Assembly: GCF_023023025.1 (NCBI RefSeq)
Contig: NZ_CP095481.1
Location: 7,887,001-7,951,000 of the forward strand
Source of the DNA: Amycolatopsis sp. WQ 127309
GTDB lineage: Bacteria > Actinomycetota > Actinomycetes > Mycobacteriales > Pseudonocardiaceae
Direction: 5' to 3'
DNA length: 64,000 bases
The notes under the pieces are model-generated. The model was not told where the DNA came from. It saw only the letters and a program-made list of their open reading frames with translations, and did not search any database. Of this stretch, positions 61,803-64,000 are shown in pieces. The position numbers and the translations under genes were made by a program. Position 1 is the first letter of the stretch, and every line of letters begins with the position of its first letter.

Positions 61803-63182
61803 ATGACCGCAGCGACGTACCAGGAGATCGTTGACGAGAACGGACGGGTCTACCGAGTAGGCGAGACGCCGCAGGACATCATGGGGCGTTCGCGAAGCTG
61901 GATGGTGTGGCTGCCCTGGATCGCCATGATGGCGGTCAGTGTCTTCGAATACGGCTGGGGCGCCGTCGAAGGCACCCTCGAAGAGAAGTACGGCTGGTCG
62001 CTCAGCGACGCGTTCTGGCTGGCCAGCATCTGGGCCGTGTTCCAGGCCGGCGTCGCGTTCCCGGCGGGCCGGCTGCGCGAGAAGAACATCATGTCGGCGA
62101 AGACGGCCATGCTGGCCGGCGCGGTGTGCAGCGGCATCGGCTACTTCACCATCTCCCACAGCGGCAACCTGGCCGTGGCCTTCATCGGCTACGCCGTGCT
62201 CGGCGGGACCGGGGCCGGGCTGGTGTACGCGACCTGCATCAACATGGTCGGCAAGTGGTACCCCGAGAAACGGGGTGCGAGGACGGGCTTCGTCAACGGC
62301 GGGTTCGCCTACGGCGCTGTCCCGTTCATCTACGTGTTCGCCGCGTTCCTGACGCCGACAAACTACACGGTGATCCTCGACGTCATCGGCGTCTACATGC
62401 TGCTGGTCGTCGGGGTCTGCGGGTTCCTGTTCAAGGACCCGCCGAAGAGCTGGTGGCCCCAGGAGGTCGACCCGAAGAACTGGGCCGCGAACCGGCGGAC
62501 CAAGAGCGGCGGCCTGGCCAAGAACCCGCCCGCGGTGAAGCAGTTCTCCCCGATGGAGGCGATCCGGACCGGCATGCTCCCGCTGATGTGGGTGTGCCTG
62601 GTGATCATCGGCGGGGTTTCGCTGTTCGGCATCAACTTCCAGGTGCCCTTCGCCAAGGAGAGCGGGTTCGGGGCGTTCGTCGCGGCGTCGTCGGCCGGGG
62701 TGCTCTCGATCGTCAACGGCACCGGCCGCGCCGTGGTCGGCTGGGTGTCGGACCGGATCGGCCGGCGGCAGACGCTCACCGTCGTGCTGGTGATCGCCGG
62801 TGGTGCGCAGTTCGGCGTGATGTACGCCGGCAACACGCACAACCTGGTGCTGTTCATGGTGTTCGCGTTCCTGACCGGGTTCGGCGGCGGGGCGTTCTAC
62901 CCGCTGTTCGCCGCGCTCGTGCCGGACTACTTCGGCGAGAACAACAACGCGTCGAACTACGGCCTGGTCTACAGCGCGAAACTGATCGGCGGCGTCGGCG
63001 GTGGTGGCCTCGCCGCGGGGGTCATCAGCGCGTGGGGCTACACGGGTGCGTACATCCTCGCCGGGTGCATCGCGCTGCTGTCCGCGGTGCTGACGCTCTT
63101 CCTGCGCCAGCCCAAGCGGACGCACCACCAGCTCGCCGAAACCGAGCTGGTGGCGCGACCTTCCGCCGCTACCGGCGGCTGA
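61803..63182 (+). CDS. MFS carrier of the oxalate/formate antiporter (OFA) family, copy 2
   Basis: A 459-residue, 12-helix transporter with the same soluble N-terminal motif YRVGET as the carrier at 49402. Features are EKYGWSLSDAFWLASIW, GYAVLGGTGAGLVYATCIN, GWVSDRIGRRQTL and GGGAFYPLFAALVPDYFGE. It sits 103 bp after the fused CoA ligase, in the lyase-frc operon or under its own promoter. It is the likely main oxalate uptake or formate exchange carrier. The ATG at 61803 lacks a strong ribosome-binding site (AAAGAGAAC). A long hairpin follows the stop. Confidence 0.85.
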   Translation: MTAATYQEIVDENGRVYRVGETPQDIMGRSRSWMVWLPWIAMMAVSVFEYGWGAVEGTLEEKYGWSLSDAFWLASIWAVFQAGVAFPAGRLREKNIMSAKTAMLAGAVCSGIGYFTISHSGNLAVAFIGYAVLGGTGAGLVYATCINMVGKWYPEKRGARTGFVNGGFAYGAVPFIYVFAAFLTPTNYTVILDVIGVYMLLVVGVCGFLFKDPPKSWWPQEVDPKNWAANRRTKSGGLAKNPPAVKQFSPMEAIRTGMLPLMWVCLVIIGGVSLFGINFQVPFAKESGFGAFVAASSAGVLSIVNGTGRAVVGWVSDRIGRRQTLTVVLVIAGGAQFGVMYAGNTHNLVLFMVFAFLTGFGGGAFYPLFAALVPDYFGENNNASNYGLVYSAKLIGGVGGGGLAAGVISAWGYTGAYILAGCIALLSAVLTLFLRQPKRTHHQLAETELVARPSAATGG

Positions 63183-63192
63183 TCCGGTATCT

Positions 63193-63229
63193 CGCGCCCC
63201 GGTCCTGCGGACATCAGGACCGGGGCGCG
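63193..63229. terminator. Terminator hairpin between carrier 2 and the GntR gene
   Basis: Arms 63193-63206 and 63216-63229 form a perfect 14-bp stem (CGCGCCCCGGTCCT and complement) with a 9-nt loop. It ends the oxalate operon and overlaps the last codons of the convergent regulator. Confidence 0.75.
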
Positions 63230-63951
63230 TCCGGACGTTCGTGGTAGGCCTGGCGGGTCCGTTCGGTGTGCTTGGTCATGATCTTCTCGGCCGCTTCCTC
63301 GTCCTCCATCGCGATCGCGGTGATCAGCTCTTCGTGCTCGTGCCAGGCGTCCTGCCCACGGGGCCGGGCGATCGGCGTGTAGTACCAGCGAACCCGCCGG
63401 TCGACGAGGCCGATCAGTTCCGCCAGGACGGCGTTGCCGGACAGCTCGGTGATGAACGCGTGGAGAGCGGCGTTGGCCGCCACCAGGCCTTCGGTGTCTT
63501 CGGCCTTGAGCGCCTTGACGCCGACGTTCTGCAGTTCCCACAGGCGTTTGACGTCGTCCGCGGTGGCCCGGCCGGCGGCGAGCTTCGCGGAGTGCGTCTC
63601 CAGCACGCTGCGGACGCTCAGCAGCTGGTCGGCCTCTTCGTCGGTGGGCAGGTGCACGAACGCGCCCTGCGCGGGGCGGAGGTCGACCCAGCCTTCACTC
63701 TGCAGCCGCTGCAGGGCCTCGCGGACGGGCTGGCGGCTGACGCCCAGGTACTCGGCCAGGTCGGCTTCGACCAGGTGCTGCCCGGGTTCGAGGGTGCGGT
63801 TGATGATCAGCTCGGCGAGGGCCTCGTAGACGACCTGACGCAGCGGAGCCGGTCGCTCGACGCGCTTGGCGCGGGTCGAGCCGAGCGCGCCCTTGGCCGT
63901 GCGGCGGCCGGTCGGGCCGCGATCGGGGAGCGGGGAAGCGGGCTGGCTCAC
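63214..63951 (-). CDS. GntR-family (FCD/FadR) transcriptional regulator
   Basis: A 245-residue regulator. The winged HTH (about 25-95) has VVYEALAELIINRTLEPGQ, LAEYLGVSRQPVREALQRL and GWVDLRPAQGAFV. The all-helical FCD effector domain (about 100-235) contains RSVLETHSAKLAA, ANAALHAFITELSGN and the metal-type His residues in DAWHEHEELI and MTKHTERTR. FCD domains often bind small carboxylates with a metal, which suits oxalate, glyoxylate or formate. GTG 63951 has GAGG six bases upstream. An ATG at 63978 is possible. It faces the operon it likely controls. Confidence 0.9.
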   Translation of the reverse strand: MSQPASPLPDRGPTGRRTAKGALGSTRAKRVERPAPLRQVVYEALAELIINRTLEPGQHLVEADLAEYLGVSRQPVREALQRLQSEGWVDLRPAQGAFVHLPTDEEADQLLSVRSVLETHSAKLAAGRATADDVKRLWELQNVGVKALKAEDTEGLVAANAALHAFITELSGNAVLAELIGLVDRRVRWYYTPIARPRGQDAWHEHEELITAIAMEDEEAAEKIMTKHTERTRQAYHERPDAPRS

Positions 63952-64000
63952 GGGACACCTCGAGACGGAGTGGAACACGGCTGTCTGCTTTCAGGATACA

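Overview
The window is very GC-rich with strong G/C bias at third codon positions. It encodes Lsr2, a mycofactocin precursor and maturase, an EspR-like regulator and a MAB_1171c-type membrane protein. This points to a mycelial actinomycete, most likely of the Pseudonocardiales (Amycolatopsis-like). That placement is an inference from gene content. I see no rRNA, tRNA, CRISPR array, transposase or phage structural gene.

Layout. 1-3.1 kb: the end of a PAS/SpoIIE-type phosphatase, a cobalamin-binding-protein-like solute-binding protein and a CaCA-type cation antiporter. 3.2-7.6 kb: one minus-strand unit made of a Fis-type regulator, an NDMA-dependent (mycofactocin-linked) alcohol dehydrogenase and mftA-mftB-mftC. 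No mftD/E/F is present, so the mycofactocin pathway is split. 7.7-20.5 kb: mixed single genes (Nudix, DUF1989, HNH lipoprotein, fructosamine-kinase-like, MmcQ/YjbR, GNAT, secreted M1 peptidase, acyl-CoA synthetase, DUF488, Tat-exported GH2). 20.6-32.9 kb: a complete L-rhamnose locus. A divergent LacI regulator faces an ABC importer (ATPase, two permeases, binding protein), mutarotase, isomerase, fused aldolase/dehydrogenase, an extra fucose/arabinose-isomerase-family protein and rhamnulokinase. 33-41.6 kb: an NLP (NPP1) secreted protein, a two-component system, and a second LacI regulator. That regulator shares a perfect GAGAGCGCTCTC palindrome with two divergent secreted-protein genes (DUF1996 and a CBM32-flanked glycosidase). 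42-47.4 kb: an XRE/ImmA-like/MAB_1171c triad, a 2'-5' RNA-ligase-like protein, SOS-controlled dinB, and a methyltransferase whose frame has no stop of its own. 47.6-49.4 kb: lsr2, followed by about ten tandem ~71-bp units, each with a hairpin.

49.4-64 kb is the most coherent block and looks like an oxalate/formyl-CoA catabolic island. Two paralogous oxalate/formate-antiporter-family carriers bracket it. Inside are a canonical formyl-CoA:oxalate CoA-transferase (Frc), a ThDP-dependent lyase/decarboxylase in the Oxc position, an NAD-dependent formate dehydrogenase and a beta-carbonic anhydrase. There are also two NDP-forming CoA-ligase systems (SucCD and a fused one-chain enzyme) and three regulators (LysR, a frameshifted LysR, GntR/FCD). 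A nearly identical 29-nt element lies upstream of one carrier and of the lyase operon, suggesting shared control. In the proposed flow, oxalate enters, is activated to oxalyl-CoA by Frc and is decarboxylated to formyl-CoA. Frc, or the fused ligase, releases formate, which formate dehydrogenase oxidises to CO2 plus NADH. The lyase differs from textbook Oxc, so a 2-hydroxyacyl-CoA lyase role (also producing formyl-CoA) remains open.
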